NCBI GenBank assembly: GCA_016707685.1
Contig: JADJHE010000007.1
Location: forward strand, 105,185-169,184
Source of the DNA: Bacteroidota bacterium
GTDB taxonomy: Bacteria; Bacteroidota; Bacteroidia; 2-12-FULL-35-15
Reading direction: 5' to 3'
DNA length: 64,000 bases
Shown here: positions 24,745 to 33,142 of the stretch, one piece after another
Layout: every line of letters starts with the position of its first letter
How positions within the stretch are numbered: the first letter of the stretch is position 1
Translations under genes and position numbers: made by a program
Notes under the pieces: model-generated
What the model was told of the DNA's origin: nothing
Seen by the model: only the letters and a program-made list of their open reading frames with translations
The model's database searches: none

Positions 24745-25641
24745 TTAACCAACAATTTGGCTTCTGATTGATTTCACTTTTTGTGAAATAGATTCAATTT
24801 GCTCAGGAGTAATGTTTACTTCTGATTTGCTATTGATTGTTGTTAGTTTTTTCTCAGCATCTGTTGTCGGTTTTTCATAGGTGTATTTGAATTCTACACC
24901 ATCAAAAACGGTTGCTAAGTCATTCAGGTTGTCAATAAACTCAGTGTATTCTGGTTGACTGTAATATTGAGTTAATAATTTTATTAAGCTTTGTAACGAT
25001 GATTTTTGTTCAGCAATTCTGCGTTTAACATCTTCGTTTGGTTTAGTTTTGTAAACGTTTGTAGCAAAGTATAAACTTTCTAACCATCCACCAGCTAATA
25101 CCAATCCACTAACATCGTTTCTGTCGTTGTTTTTTAAGTATGAATCGCTTGAACGGTAGGCAACACCAACCAATACCAACATTGAATCTTTGTTTCCTAA
25201 ATTCTTTTGGAAACGCTCGATTGTTTTTGTATCAAATGCTCCTGAAACACCTAATTCATCTGCTAATTTTTTAGCAGAGTTTAAGTATCCAATTGCATCT
25301 TGTGTTTGGTCATAAATGGTAACATAACCTAAGTCAGCTCCATAAATACCAAGGTTTAAAGCTTTAGAAAAGTTGGTCGAGTAGTCAGATGACTTGCTAG
25401 CTGGGTTCAAAATCTCTTTGCTATATGCTGCACCGCTATTTTTAATTAAAAATGCAGTTTGAATAGGAGAAGGGATACTAAAAATCTCTCCATTAATGTT
25501 CAATATAGTTGTTTGTGTACTATCTACTGGAGGTAATTCATCCGTGTTAGCAGTGTCATCACCACCACATCCTGTAGTTAATAATGCAGTAACTGATAAT
25601 AATACTAATGATCCTTTAAGTGTAATAAATTTTAATCTCAT
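24745..25641 (-). CDS. lipoprotein of unknown function
   Basis: A 298-residue protein with a lipoprotein signal peptide; the lipobox is LTTGC (about residues 21-25), followed by GGDDTANTDELPPVD, a typical flexible linker. The rest is predicted mainly helical (LNSAKKLADELGV, KPNEDVKRRIAEQKSSLQSL). I do not recognise the family. It heads a reverse-strand cluster with the small exported protein and the ABC transporter. A good promoter match lies upstream at 25677-25706. Confidence 0.75.
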   Translation of the reverse strand: MRLKFITLKGSLVLLSVTALLTTGCGGDDTANTDELPPVDSTQTTILNINGEIFSIPSPIQTAFLIKNSGAAYSKEILNPASKSSDYSTNFSKALNLGIYGADLGYVTIYDQTQDAIGYLNSAKKLADELGVSGAFDTKTIERFQKNLGNKDSMLVLVGVAYRSSDSYLKNNDRNDVSGLVLAGGWLESLYFATNVYKTKPNEDVKRRIAEQKSSLQSLIKLLTQYYSQPEYTEFIDNLNDLATVFDGVEFKYTYEKPTTDAEKKLTTINSKSEVNITPEQIESISQKVKSIRSQIVG

Positions 25642-25676
25642 TTCAGATTATGGTTTTAGGGTTTTAAATGAATGCT

Positions 25677-25706
25677 CAAAAATAACACTTTATCTAATAA
25701 AACAAA
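25677..25706 (-). promoter_or_regulatory. Bacteroidota-type promoter for the lipoprotein/ABC cluster
   Basis: Read on the minus strand: TTTG (plus 25703-25706), an 18-base spacer, then TATTTTTG (plus 25677-25684), matching TTTG-N17-23-TAnnTTTG. It lies about 36 bases before the ATG at 25641. Confidence 0.6.
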
Positions 25707-25846
25707 CAATTCATCTGTATTTTTTTGCATTTTTATCTGAATTCTGAAATTTTGATTTGTTTGATTTGTAATTGTCTGAAAATCAGTAGTTATTGTAATT
25801 AATTAATGTTTTAATAAATACTTACCTTTGCAAAAAAAAAATTAGC

Positions 25847-27049
25847 GTGAATAAAGAGCAAGATATTAAAATGATGGCCAAGACCATTTTTGGCCTGGAA
25901 GAGACTTTGGCTGGAGAGCTTTTACGATTGGGTGCCAAAGATGTGGAAATTCACAACAGAGCTGTTAGTTTTGTTGGCGATAAAGGGTTTATGTACAAGG
26001 CAAATTTAAATGCCCGAACAGCCTTGCGTATTTTGGTGCCTGTTGAAACAATTACCGTTACAAACGAAAAATCACTTTACGAAGGCATTCAATCCATCGA
26101 TTGGGAAAAATACATGGATGTAACCGATACATTAGCAATTGATTCGGTTGTTAATTCCGATTTGTTTACGCATTCACAATACGTTTCTCAAAAAGCAAAA
26201 GATGCAATTGTAGATCAGTTTAGAGCAAAGCATGGTGAGCGTCCGAGTGTTGATTTAGACAAACCAACCATTCGTATCAACCTGCACATATTTAAAGATG
26301 TTTGTACCGTTTCATTGGACAGTTCGGGTGAATCGCTGCACAAGCGCGGCTACCGCGATAAAACAAATTTAGCACCCATCAACGAGGTGCTTGCTGCAGG
26401 CTTGGTGATGTTGAGTGGTTGGGATAAACGCACCAATTTCATTGATCCAATGTGCGGTTCAGGTACCATTGTAATTGAAGCTGCATTGTATGCCAACAAT
26501 ATTCCTGCTGGCTATTTTAGAGAAGATTTTGGATTTATGCGTTGGCATAAATTTATGCCGTTTGACGAAGAATTATGGGATACCATTTTTGATGCTGCCG
26601 TGAATAAAATAACCAACCACGAACAGGTTATTATTGGTGGTGAGTTATCACCAAACGTTGCTAAAAAAGCAAAAGAAAATGTGAAGCTTGCAAAAGTGGA
26701 CGACATTGTGACGATTCGTAATTGTGATATGAAAGATTTTGAAGTTCCTCCTGGACGTGGTGTTGTGATTATTAATCCACCCTATGGAGAACGAATGGTA
26801 AAAGATAACATTGAAGAATTATACAAAATGATGGGTGATACCTTCAAACAAAAATTTGCTGGTTACAATTGTTGGATTTTAAGTTCAAACATGGATGCAT
26901 TCAAACATGTTGGTTTGCGACCAACTCGTAAAATAGCCTTGTTTAATGGTCAATTGGAATGTCGTTTTATGAAATTCGAAATTTATGAAGGCACTAAAAA
27001 GATTCATAAATTGGAGGGGCGAGTTGATAATAAAGAGCAGAATCAATAG
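25847..27049 (+). CDS. THUMP-domain class I rRNA methyltransferase (RlmL N-domain-like)
   Basis: A 400-residue SAM-dependent RNA methyltransferase related to the N-terminal enzyme of RlmL, which makes m2G in 23S rRNA. An N-terminal ferredoxin-like and THUMP region leads to the motif I segment NFIDPMCGSGTIVIEAA and the catalytic INPPYGERM, as in guanine-N2 methyltransferases. The GTG at 25847 lies 17 bases after a -7 box match (TACCTTTG, 25823-25830). ATG codons at 25871 and 25874 are alternatives that would give a leader of more typical length. RlmL in enteric bacteria is fused to RlmK; here only the N-terminal half exists. Confidence 0.9.
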   Translation: MNKEQDIKMMAKTIFGLEETLAGELLRLGAKDVEIHNRAVSFVGDKGFMYKANLNARTALRILVPVETITVTNEKSLYEGIQSIDWEKYMDVTDTLAIDSVVNSDLFTHSQYVSQKAKDAIVDQFRAKHGERPSVDLDKPTIRINLHIFKDVCTVSLDSSGESLHKRGYRDKTNLAPINEVLAAGLVMLSGWDKRTNFIDPMCGSGTIVIEAALYANNIPAGYFREDFGFMRWHKFMPFDEELWDTIFDAAVNKITNHEQVIIGGELSPNVAKKAKENVKLAKVDDIVTIRNCDMKDFEVPPGRGVVIINPPYGERMVKDNIEELYKMMGDTFKQKFAGYNCWILSSNMDAFKHVGLRPTRKIALFNGQLECRFMKFEIYEGTKKIHKLEGRVDNKEQNQ

Positions 27050-27084
27050 AGAATAAAAAGTAGAGAGTAAAGAATGGTGGTCAG

Positions 27085-27442
27085 TTAAGCCCTTGCTGGT
27101 GTTATCACCTGCAAGATTAGTGAAATTGTCGATTTGTTGAATTGTTGAATGAGATGTGCGTGTAGCATGTCATGCTGAGGGTAACGAAGCATCTGCGGGA
27201 GGGAGTTATTGAATTGGAGAATTGTTGATTGATGGAGTTGTAGAATTTTAAGCCCTTGCTGGTGTTATCACCTGCAAGATTTTACTTGTCGATTTGTAAT
27301 TTGTATTTTAAATAGATGGTTGATATAAAAAAAATTGCTGTTTTTACATCTGGAGGTGATTCACCTGGAATGAATGCTTGTATTCGTGCGGTGGTGCGAA
27401 CAGCCATTTTAAGCCCTTGCTGGTGTTATCACCTGCAAGATT
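27085..27442 (+). repeat. three copies of a 34-base palindromic repeat
   Basis: Copies at 27085-27118, 27248-27281 and 27409-27442, identical over TTAAGCCCTTGCTGGTG, TTAT and CACCTGCAAGATT. CTTGCTGGTG pairs with CACCTGCAAG (one mismatch) around a TTAT loop. The second and third copies are part of the larger tandem duplication; the first is independent. Probably a mobile or dispersed short element. Confidence 0.85.
27169..27200 (+). repeat. GTCATGCTGAG-type dispersed repeat
   Basis: One copy of GTCATGCTGAGGGTAACG followed by AAGCATCTGC. From general knowledge, close variants (GTCATGCTGAGCTTGTCGAA) occur in intergenic regions of many Bacteroidota genomes. Its role is unknown. AGCATG/CATGCT at its left end is a small inverted repeat. 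Confidence 0.65.
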
Positions 27443-27572
27443 TTTAGCTTGTCGATTTGTAATTTGTATTTTAAATAGATGGTTGATATGAAAAAAATTG
27501 CTGTTTTTACATCTGGAGGTGATTCACCTGGAATGAATGCTTGTATTCGTGCGGTGGTGCGAACAGCCATTT
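27249..27572 (+). repeat. tandem duplication of about 162 bases covering the start of pfkA
   Basis: Unit 1 runs 27249-27409 and unit 2 27410-27572. Each carries the palindromic repeat, the pfkA leader and the first roughly 31 codons of pfkA. The units differ by a two-base indel in the leader and by ATA in place of ATG at the fourth codon, so this is not a simple assembly echo. The junction has a TTTA microhomology. Confidence 0.85.
27316..27447 (+). pseudogene. truncated duplicate of the pfkA start
   Basis: The frame begins with the same ATG context as pfkA and reads VDIKKIAVFTSGGDSPGMN and on to RAVVRTAI. It then runs into the palindromic repeat (LSPCWCYHLQDF) and stops at 27447. It has 43 codons and no catalytic core, so it cannot be a working enzyme. 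It could act as an upstream open reading frame. Confidence 0.8.
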
Positions 27573-28456
27573 ATCATAACATAGAAGTTGTTGGTATCAT
27601 GCATGGTTATGATGGAATGATTAACGATGAATTTATTTCTTTAGATGCAAAATCTGTTGCTAACATTATAAACAGAGGTGGTACTATTTTAAAAACAGCA
27701 CGTAGCAAAGAGTTTTTTACTGTTGAAGGAAGAAAAAAGGCCGCAGCAAATTTGCAAAAGCATAAAATTGATGGTGTTGTGGTAATTGGTGGTGATGGTT
27801 CGTTTAAAGGTGCTTTGCAATTTAGTGCCGAATGTCCGATTCCATTCGTTGGTTGTCCGGGCACCATTGATAATGATTTAATCGGAACCGATTTTACAAT
27901 TGGTTATGACACAGCCATTAATACGGTGGTTGAAGCGGTAGATAAAATACGCGATACAGCAGAAAGTCACGATCGTTTATTTTTTGTAGAAGTAATGGGG
28001 CGTGATGCCGGATTGATTGCATTGCGCGCAGGTATTGGCGTTGGAGCAGAAGCGATTTTGATGCCCGAAACAAAAACCGATCTTGAAGATTTAATTAAAC
28101 GCTTAGAGAGTGGACGAAAAAATAAATCATCAAAAATTATTTTAGTAGCCGAAGGAGATGATGCAGGTGGTGCTTTTGTAATTGCAGAGCAAGTAAAAAA
28201 ACGATTGCCTTTTTACGATACACGTGTAACTATTTTAGGACACATACAACGTGGTGGTAACCCAACTGCTATGGAGCGTGTGAATGCAAGTAGAATGGGA
28301 TTTGCTGCTGTTGAAGCATTAATGAAAGGCGAAAAGAATGTAATGATTGGAATTGTAGACAAACAAATCAGCTACACCCCATTCGAAAATGCAGTAAAAC
28401 ATATTCAGGAATTAAATCCAGATTTAATGCGAATGGTAAATATTTTATCACTTTAA
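27479..28456 (+). CDS. pfkA: ATP-dependent 6-phosphofructokinase
   Basis: Phosphorylates fructose 6-phosphate in glycolysis; a cytoplasmic homotetramer. The length of 325 residues is typical of bacterial PfkA. Visible motifs are the ATP-binding TSGGDSPGMNACIRA, GGDGSFKGA, the catalytic PGTIDNDLIGTDFTIGYDTA with its Asp pair, and MGRDAGLIAL for fructose 6-phosphate binding. Near the C-terminus, LGHIQRGGNPTAMER matches the conserved block. An ATG at 27488 (MKKIAVF) is an equally good start and is the more usual family start. A truncated duplicate of this start lies directly upstream. Confidence 0.95.
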   Translation: MVDMKKIAVFTSGGDSPGMNACIRAVVRTAIYHNIEVVGIMHGYDGMINDEFISLDAKSVANIINRGGTILKTARSKEFFTVEGRKKAAANLQKHKIDGVVVIGGDGSFKGALQFSAECPIPFVGCPGTIDNDLIGTDFTIGYDTAINTVVEAVDKIRDTAESHDRLFFVEVMGRDAGLIALRAGIGVGAEAILMPETKTDLEDLIKRLESGRKNKSSKIILVAEGDDAGGAFVIAEQVKKRLPFYDTRVTILGHIQRGGNPTAMERVNASRMGFAAVEALMKGEKNVMIGIVDKQISYTPFENAVKHIQELNPDLMRMVNILSL

Positions 28457-28496
28457 AACATTTTGAATTATTTTCTGTTTTCTAGAAAATACAATC

Positions 28497-29144
28497 ATGA
28501 ATTCTAAAATCTTAATATCGTTTTCCTTAATAATCATCCTGTCAGGATGCAGTTTGTTTCGACCTTCGCCTAACAAGCTTTTTAAGCGCGCGGTAAAAAA
28601 TCAGCCTTACGATGTAATTATTGTTCCTGGTGTTCCATTTGAAGGAACAGAATGGACAATGGCTATGCGTGGGCGCGTTATTTGGGCCTCTTATTTAATA
28701 AAAAAGGGTATTGCTAAGAATGTGATTTTTTCGGGTGGAGCTGTTTATACTCCTTATGTGGAAGCACGCATTATGGCCTTGTATGCCGAGCAATTAGGTG
28801 TGCCGAAAGAAAAAATAATTCTGGAAGAAAAAGCAGAACACAGTACCGAAAATATTTACAATTCCTATTGGCTTGCTAAAGAAATGGGATTTACTAAAAT
28901 TGCAGTAGCAACCGATATGTTTCAATCGAAACTATTGATGGGCTTCACCAATCGCAGATTTAAGTTGCCAATTGCACACATTCCGTTTGTGGTAGATACC
29001 CTTAAAACAATACATGATGTTAATCCTGTAATTGATCCATCATCCGCTAAAGTTGACAATTTTAAGTCAATTGTTGAAACACAAACTAAACGTTACCGTT
29101 GGAGAGGTACTCGCGGAAAAAATATCAAATTCCGAAAAGAATAA
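28497..29144 (+). CDS. YdcF/SanA/ElyC-like DUF218 lipoprotein
   Basis: A 215-residue protein with a lipobox, LSGC at about residues 16-19. The DUF218 fold follows: YDVIIVPGVPFEG, a nucleotide-like GGAVYTPYVEARIMA, ILEEKAEHSTENIYNS (the conserved STxEN motif) and IAVATDMFQSK. The E. coli relatives SanA and ElyC affect envelope and peptidoglycan integrity; YdcF binds SAM. The substrate here is unknown. It lies 40 bases after pfkA and may be co-transcribed. A palindrome (core TTTTCTAGAAAA) near 28480-28491 lies just before its start. Confidence 0.85.
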   Translation: MNSKILISFSLIIILSGCSLFRPSPNKLFKRAVKNQPYDVIIVPGVPFEGTEWTMAMRGRVIWASYLIKKGIAKNVIFSGGAVYTPYVEARIMALYAEQLGVPKEKIILEEKAEHSTENIYNSYWLAKEMGFTKIAVATDMFQSKLLMGFTNRRFKLPIAHIPFVVDTLKTIHDVNPVIDPSSAKVDNFKSIVETQTKRYRWRGTRGKNIKFRKE

Positions 29145-29203
29145 ATCAGTTAATTGTTTGTAATTCTTCCTCCTAAATTCGCTCGTATTGGTATATTTGT
29201 ATC

Positions 29204-31777
29204 ATGAGCAGGATTACCCTTTTTGTTGATGTCATTTTGCCTTTGTCGGTTCCTAATTTGTACACCTACCGTGTGCCATTCGATTGGAATGAGTCAATTG
29301 CTATTGGCCAACGGGTAGTGGTTCAGTTTGGTCGTGGTAAATTATATTCCGCTCTTGTTCGTAGAATTCACGAAACACCTCCTCAGCAATATGCAGCTAA
29401 ATACATTGAATCCATTTTGGATGATACTCCTATTGTAAACGAAAAGCAATTTGCTTTATGGGATTGGATGTCCAGCTATTACATGTGTACCATTGGTGAA
29501 GTAATGGTTGCAGCGCTTCCTGGTGGTTTGCGTTTATCAAGTGAAACAAAATTAATTTTAAATCAAGGTTATAAAGAGCAGTTAGCATCAATTGAATTAT
29601 CGGATAAAGAATTTTTAATTCTCGATGCCTTAGAAATTCGAGAAGTACTTACACTCAATGAAGTATCGGATATCATCGAACAAAAAACAGTGTATCCAAT
29701 TATTAAACTGTTGATTGAAAAAGGCATCGTCATTATTCAAGAAGAATTAAAAGAAAAATTCAAACCTAAAATAGAAACGTTCATTCGCCTTGCCGAACAA
29801 TTGGATAATGAAGAACAATTGAAACTGATTTTTGAAAGTTTAGAAAAAAAAGCAAGTAAGCAATTGGATGTATTAATGGCCTATTTGAAACTATCGGATC
29901 GTTATTCAAAACAACCAAAAGATGTAAAGAAAAAAGATGTATTGAAATTGGTGGAGGGGGCAGAAGCATCAATCAAAGGATTAGTAAAGAAAAATATTTT
30001 TGAATTATATGAATGCGAAGTTGGACGATTAACAGCTTACGAAACCGAAAATAAAGTTTCACAGCTCAATGAAAATCAACAACAAGTATTAGATTCGATT
30101 AATAATCAGTTTGGAAATAACACTTCTGATGCAGCAACAAAATCAGAAACAAAAGATGTTGTGTTATTGCATGGTGTTACCTCCAGTGGAAAAACAGAAA
30201 TATATGTAAAGCTTATTGAACAAGCTTTAGCAGAAGGAAAACAGGTGTTGTATTTATTGCCGGAAATCGCTTTGACAACACAAATCATTAATCGATTAAA
30301 AAAATATTTTGGCGAAGCAGTTGGTGTTTATCATAGTAAGTTTAATGAGAACGAACGTGTTGAAGTTTGGAACAATGTTTTAAGTTCAAAGTCGAAAGTT
30401 CAAAGTTTAAACAATGAGGACGTATCAGACAAAACAACTTTTAACACTAAACTTTCTAACTTTAAACTAATAATAGGTGCTCGCTCTGCTTTGTTTTTAC
30501 CTTTCAGTAATTTAGGATTAGTGATTGTAGACGAAGAACACGATACCTCCTTTAAACAATACGATCCCGCACCTCGCTACAATGCACGCGATGCAGCTAT
30601 TTATTTAGCACACATTCACAAAACAAAAACCTTATTGGGCTCTGCCACACCAAGTGTCGAGAGTTATTTTAATGCACAAGAGGGCAAGTATGGTTTTGCC
30701 GAAATGACAAAACGATTTGGTGGAATCCAAATGCCCGAAATTTTAATTTCGGATGTAAAAGAAGCTGCTAAGAAAAAAATGATGAAGTCGCATTTTTCAC
30801 CCATGTTGCTAGATCATATTTCTTTAGCATTGCAGAATAAAGAACAAGTAATTTTATTTCAAAATAGAAGAGGTTTTGCTCCTCAACTCGAATGTGATAC
30901 CTGTGCTTGGGTGCCTCAATGCAATAATTGTGATGTGAGTTTAACCTATCATAAAAACACCAACCAATTGCGTTGTCATTATTGTGGTTATTCAATAAAA
31001 CCACCTAATAAATGTGGTGCTTGTGGCGATACAACAATCAAAATGAAAGGTTTTGGTACCGAAAAAATTGAAGAGGAATTAGCTATATTTTATCCTGCAG
31101 CAAAAATTGCGCGTATGGATTTAGATACTACTCGTAGCAAGTTTGCACATCAACACATTATTCAAGATTTTGAAGATGGCAAAATTGATATTTTGGTTGG
31201 AACGCAAATGGTAACAAAAGGATTGGATTTTGATAATGTAAGCATGGTTGGTATTCTAAATGCTGATAGTATGCTTAATTTTCCTGACTTTAGAGCGTTT
31301 GAACGTAGTTATCAATTAATGGCACAAGTATCGGGTAGGGCTGGACGAAAAAATAAACGGGGAAAAGTAATTATTCAAACACAAAATCCAGATCATAGCA
31401 TTATTCAAAATGTATGGAACAATGATTATTTGAGTATGTATACAAATCAGTTATTGGATCGAAAAAACTTTAATTATCCTCCTTATTACAGATTGATTGA
31501 AATTACCATCATTCATAAAGATTTAGATTTGGTAAATGGAGCTTCAAAAAGTTTAGCAGACGATTTAAAACAACATTTTGCTAGCCGAATTTTGGGTCCT
31601 GAATTTCCTTTGGTTTCTAGAATTCGTAATCTGTACCACAAAAATATTTTATTGAAAATTGAGCGCGATGCTTCTGTTGTTCAAGCTAAAAAAATTGTAA
31701 GTGATTTAATCGTTAATTTTAAAAACCAACCAGCATTTAAGTCCATTCGTGTTCAAATTGATGTAGACCCAATGTAA
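29204..31777 (+). CDS. priA: primosomal protein N' (replication restart helicase) with an inserted repeat
   Basis: A 3'-5' helicase that reloads the replisome at stalled forks. The 857 residues show the N-terminal DNA-binding domain, Walker A in GVTSSGKTEIY, the DEEH box in IVDEEHDTSFKQYDP, GSATPS, and the zinc-binding cysteines in CDTCAWVPQCNNCD and CHYCGY...CGACG. Later motifs VGTQMVTKGLDFDNV and QVSGRAGR follow. Around residues 394-421 about 24 extra residues are encoded by an inverted repeat between VWNNVLSS and LIIGARSALF. The frame is kept, so the protein is probably functional. A TATATTTG box lies at 29192-29199, with no good -33 match. The gene is convergent with the amidase gene, 7 bases away. 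Confidence 0.96.
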   Translation: MSRITLFVDVILPLSVPNLYTYRVPFDWNESIAIGQRVVVQFGRGKLYSALVRRIHETPPQQYAAKYIESILDDTPIVNEKQFALWDWMSSYYMCTIGEVMVAALPGGLRLSSETKLILNQGYKEQLASIELSDKEFLILDALEIREVLTLNEVSDIIEQKTVYPIIKLLIEKGIVIIQEELKEKFKPKIETFIRLAEQLDNEEQLKLIFESLEKKASKQLDVLMAYLKLSDRYSKQPKDVKKKDVLKLVEGAEASIKGLVKKNIFELYECEVGRLTAYETENKVSQLNENQQQVLDSINNQFGNNTSDAATKSETKDVVLLHGVTSSGKTEIYVKLIEQALAEGKQVLYLLPEIALTTQIINRLKKYFGEAVGVYHSKFNENERVEVWNNVLSSKSKVQSLNNEDVSDKTTFNTKLSNFKLIIGARSALFLPFSNLGLVIVDEEHDTSFKQYDPAPRYNARDAAIYLAHIHKTKTLLGSATPSVESYFNAQEGKYGFAEMTKRFGGIQMPEILISDVKEAAKKKMMKSHFSPMLLDHISLALQNKEQVILFQNRRGFAPQLECDTCAWVPQCNNCDVSLTYHKNTNQLRCHYCGYSIKPPNKCGACGDTTIKMKGFGTEKIEEELAIFYPAAKIARMDLDTTRSKFAHQHIIQDFEDGKIDILVGTQMVTKGLDFDNVSMVGILNADSMLNFPDFRAFERSYQLMAQVSGRAGRKNKRGKVIIQTQNPDHSIIQNVWNNDYLSMYTNQLLDRKNFNYPPYYRLIEITIIHKDLDLVNGASKSLADDLKQHFASRILGPEFPLVSRIRNLYHKNILLKIERDASVVQAKKIVSDLIVNFKNQPAFKSIRVQIDVDPM
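30383..30468 (+). repeat. inverted-repeat element inserted in frame in priA
   Basis: The left arm (30383-30411) reads AGTTCAAAGTCGAAAGTT and on. The right arm (30436-30468) is close to its reverse complement (AACTTTTAACAC...ACTTTAAACT). About 24 bases separate them. AGTTCAAAG/AGTTTAAAG strings resemble dispersed intergenic repeats of Bacteroidota. The element adds residues not expected in other PriA proteins, from memory of the family. Confidence 0.7.
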
Positions 31778-31784
31778 TCTCGGG

Positions 31785-33068
31785 TTATTGACCTTGGTTT
31801 AAATACGCTTTTATACCTGAGTAATAAGCTTCAGCAACTTCTTTGATTCGTTCATTTTTTGTTTTGTCGCTTTCTTTATTTAAGGCTTTGCATTCATTGA
31901 TATTGTCCTGATAAAGTGTTTCGCCATAAACGAGTGGGCCATGGATATATCGTGTAAGTTGTAAGTTACGGCAGTATACTCCTTTTTTCTCTGTTGTTAA
32001 GCAGCCTTCACGTAAGTATTTAGCATCTGTCGGTCCCGCAGTTTTTACTTTTAATATTGATTCAAATTTTTCGGTAGAAGCACCACTTAGTAGAATCGAT
32101 TCTTCAATGTCCTTAGTTGCAATCATTCTTAAAAATTCGAAACGTTTTTCCTGAGAGGATAAATCACCCGGCATAAATGCCCCTCCAATAAATGTCATGT
32201 TGTAATTTTTGTTGCCAGGTGCTTTCCAGCCTGTATTTGTTTCATCTACATTAAAGTGAATGATAACGGTAAAGTCGGGGTTGAATGCATTGATGATATC
32301 TGCACGTTTAGCAAGTTCAATGTCTTTGAAAAATAAAAATTTATTTCGTTTTGTGAATTTTGAACTTAGCATCAGGTTTTTTTTATCAGTTGAAAGCTTC
32401 CCAGATTTATGCAGTTCTTCCACTTTGTTTTTATAATCATCTTTTAACCAATCATCAAATGTTTTTCCGAAGGCAGTATATCCATTTTTTTGTCGCGTTA
32501 AAAAAACAGTAGCACCATCTGCTTCAAGTTTTTCTTTTAGTAAAATGGCTGTAGCGTAAGTTAGCATCCCTTCTGCAATTTGAATAGAATCGGGTAGCCC
32601 ATTAATACTGTCTTTTTTAAAGTTGAGGGATTTCATCTCTAATTTTCCAGTCTCAAAATCACCTGCCATATGACCTGGGTCTATCGCTATTTTTAATCCG
32701 CTGAGTGGTTTAAGGTGATTGTAGTTTGCAGTTTTATCTCCTTTAATTGCAGAGGATTGAATGCTTCCATGTTTTCTTGAACTAAAGTAAGCCGCATTTT
32801 TACCTTCACGAATACATGCATTAAATTCATTTAATTGCTCCCATTTAATTTTAAATTCAACCGAATCGTTTAGTTTGTGTGCTGGTGTTGCGTATATTTT
32901 TATACCTTCTTTGTCTATTTTATAATAATTGGAAAGCATTTTTTCTCTGTCCAAGTATTTTACTACTTTTTGATTGTAATAATTGATTTTGTACTGATTG
33001 GTAGTGTCTTGCGAGTAGCAGTGGATGAACGTTAAAAATAAAAGTATAACCAGCAGTTGTTTTTTCAT
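31785..33068 (-). CDS. exported N-acetylmuramoyl-L-alanine amidase (Amidase_3)
   Basis: A 427-residue exported protein with signal peptide LVILLFLTFIHCYSQ. The zinc amidase domain begins LKIAIDPGHMAGDFETG (first zinc His), continues with YATAILLKEKLEADGATVFLTR and has VIIHFNVDE as the second His motif. It cleaves the amide bond between muramic acid and the stem peptide. There is a long N-terminal region (about 110 residues) before the catalytic domain and a long insertion within it. No cell-wall-binding repeat is seen. A CAAAAATA reverse-strand box is at 33095-33102, with a CAA 15 bases further upstream, shorter than usual. Confidence 0.85.
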   Translation of the reverse strand: MKKQLLVILLFLTFIHCYSQDTTNQYKINYYNQKVVKYLDREKMLSNYYKIDKEGIKIYATPAHKLNDSVEFKIKWEQLNEFNACIREGKNAAYFSSRKHGSIQSSAIKGDKTANYNHLKPLSGLKIAIDPGHMAGDFETGKLEMKSLNFKKDSINGLPDSIQIAEGMLTYATAILLKEKLEADGATVFLTRQKNGYTAFGKTFDDWLKDDYKNKVEELHKSGKLSTDKKNLMLSSKFTKRNKFLFFKDIELAKRADIINAFNPDFTVIIHFNVDETNTGWKAPGNKNYNMTFIGGAFMPGDLSSQEKRFEFLRMIATKDIEESILLSGASTEKFESILKVKTAGPTDAKYLREGCLTTEKKGVYCRNLQLTRYIHGPLVYGETLYQDNINECKALNKESDKTKNERIKEVAEAYYSGIKAYLNQGQ

Positions 33069-33142
33069 TTGTTGTAATCTTCTTTTTCTTGTTTCAAAAA
33101 TAAGAAATAATGTGTCACAACTATTTTGATTAATTTTGTTTT

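Larger units (their letters stand above)
27050..27478. other. 429-base intergenic region packed with dispersed repeats
   Basis: No intact gene. It holds three copies of a 34-base palindromic repeat, one GTCATGCTGAG-type repeat, a low-complexity stretch of ATTGTTGAAT units, and a partial tandem duplication of the start of pfkA. These are listed separately. Confidence 0.8.

Noticed and set aside
27316..27447. A second phosphofructokinase gene
   Set aside because: Only 31 codons of pfkA are present before the frame enters a repeat and stops.
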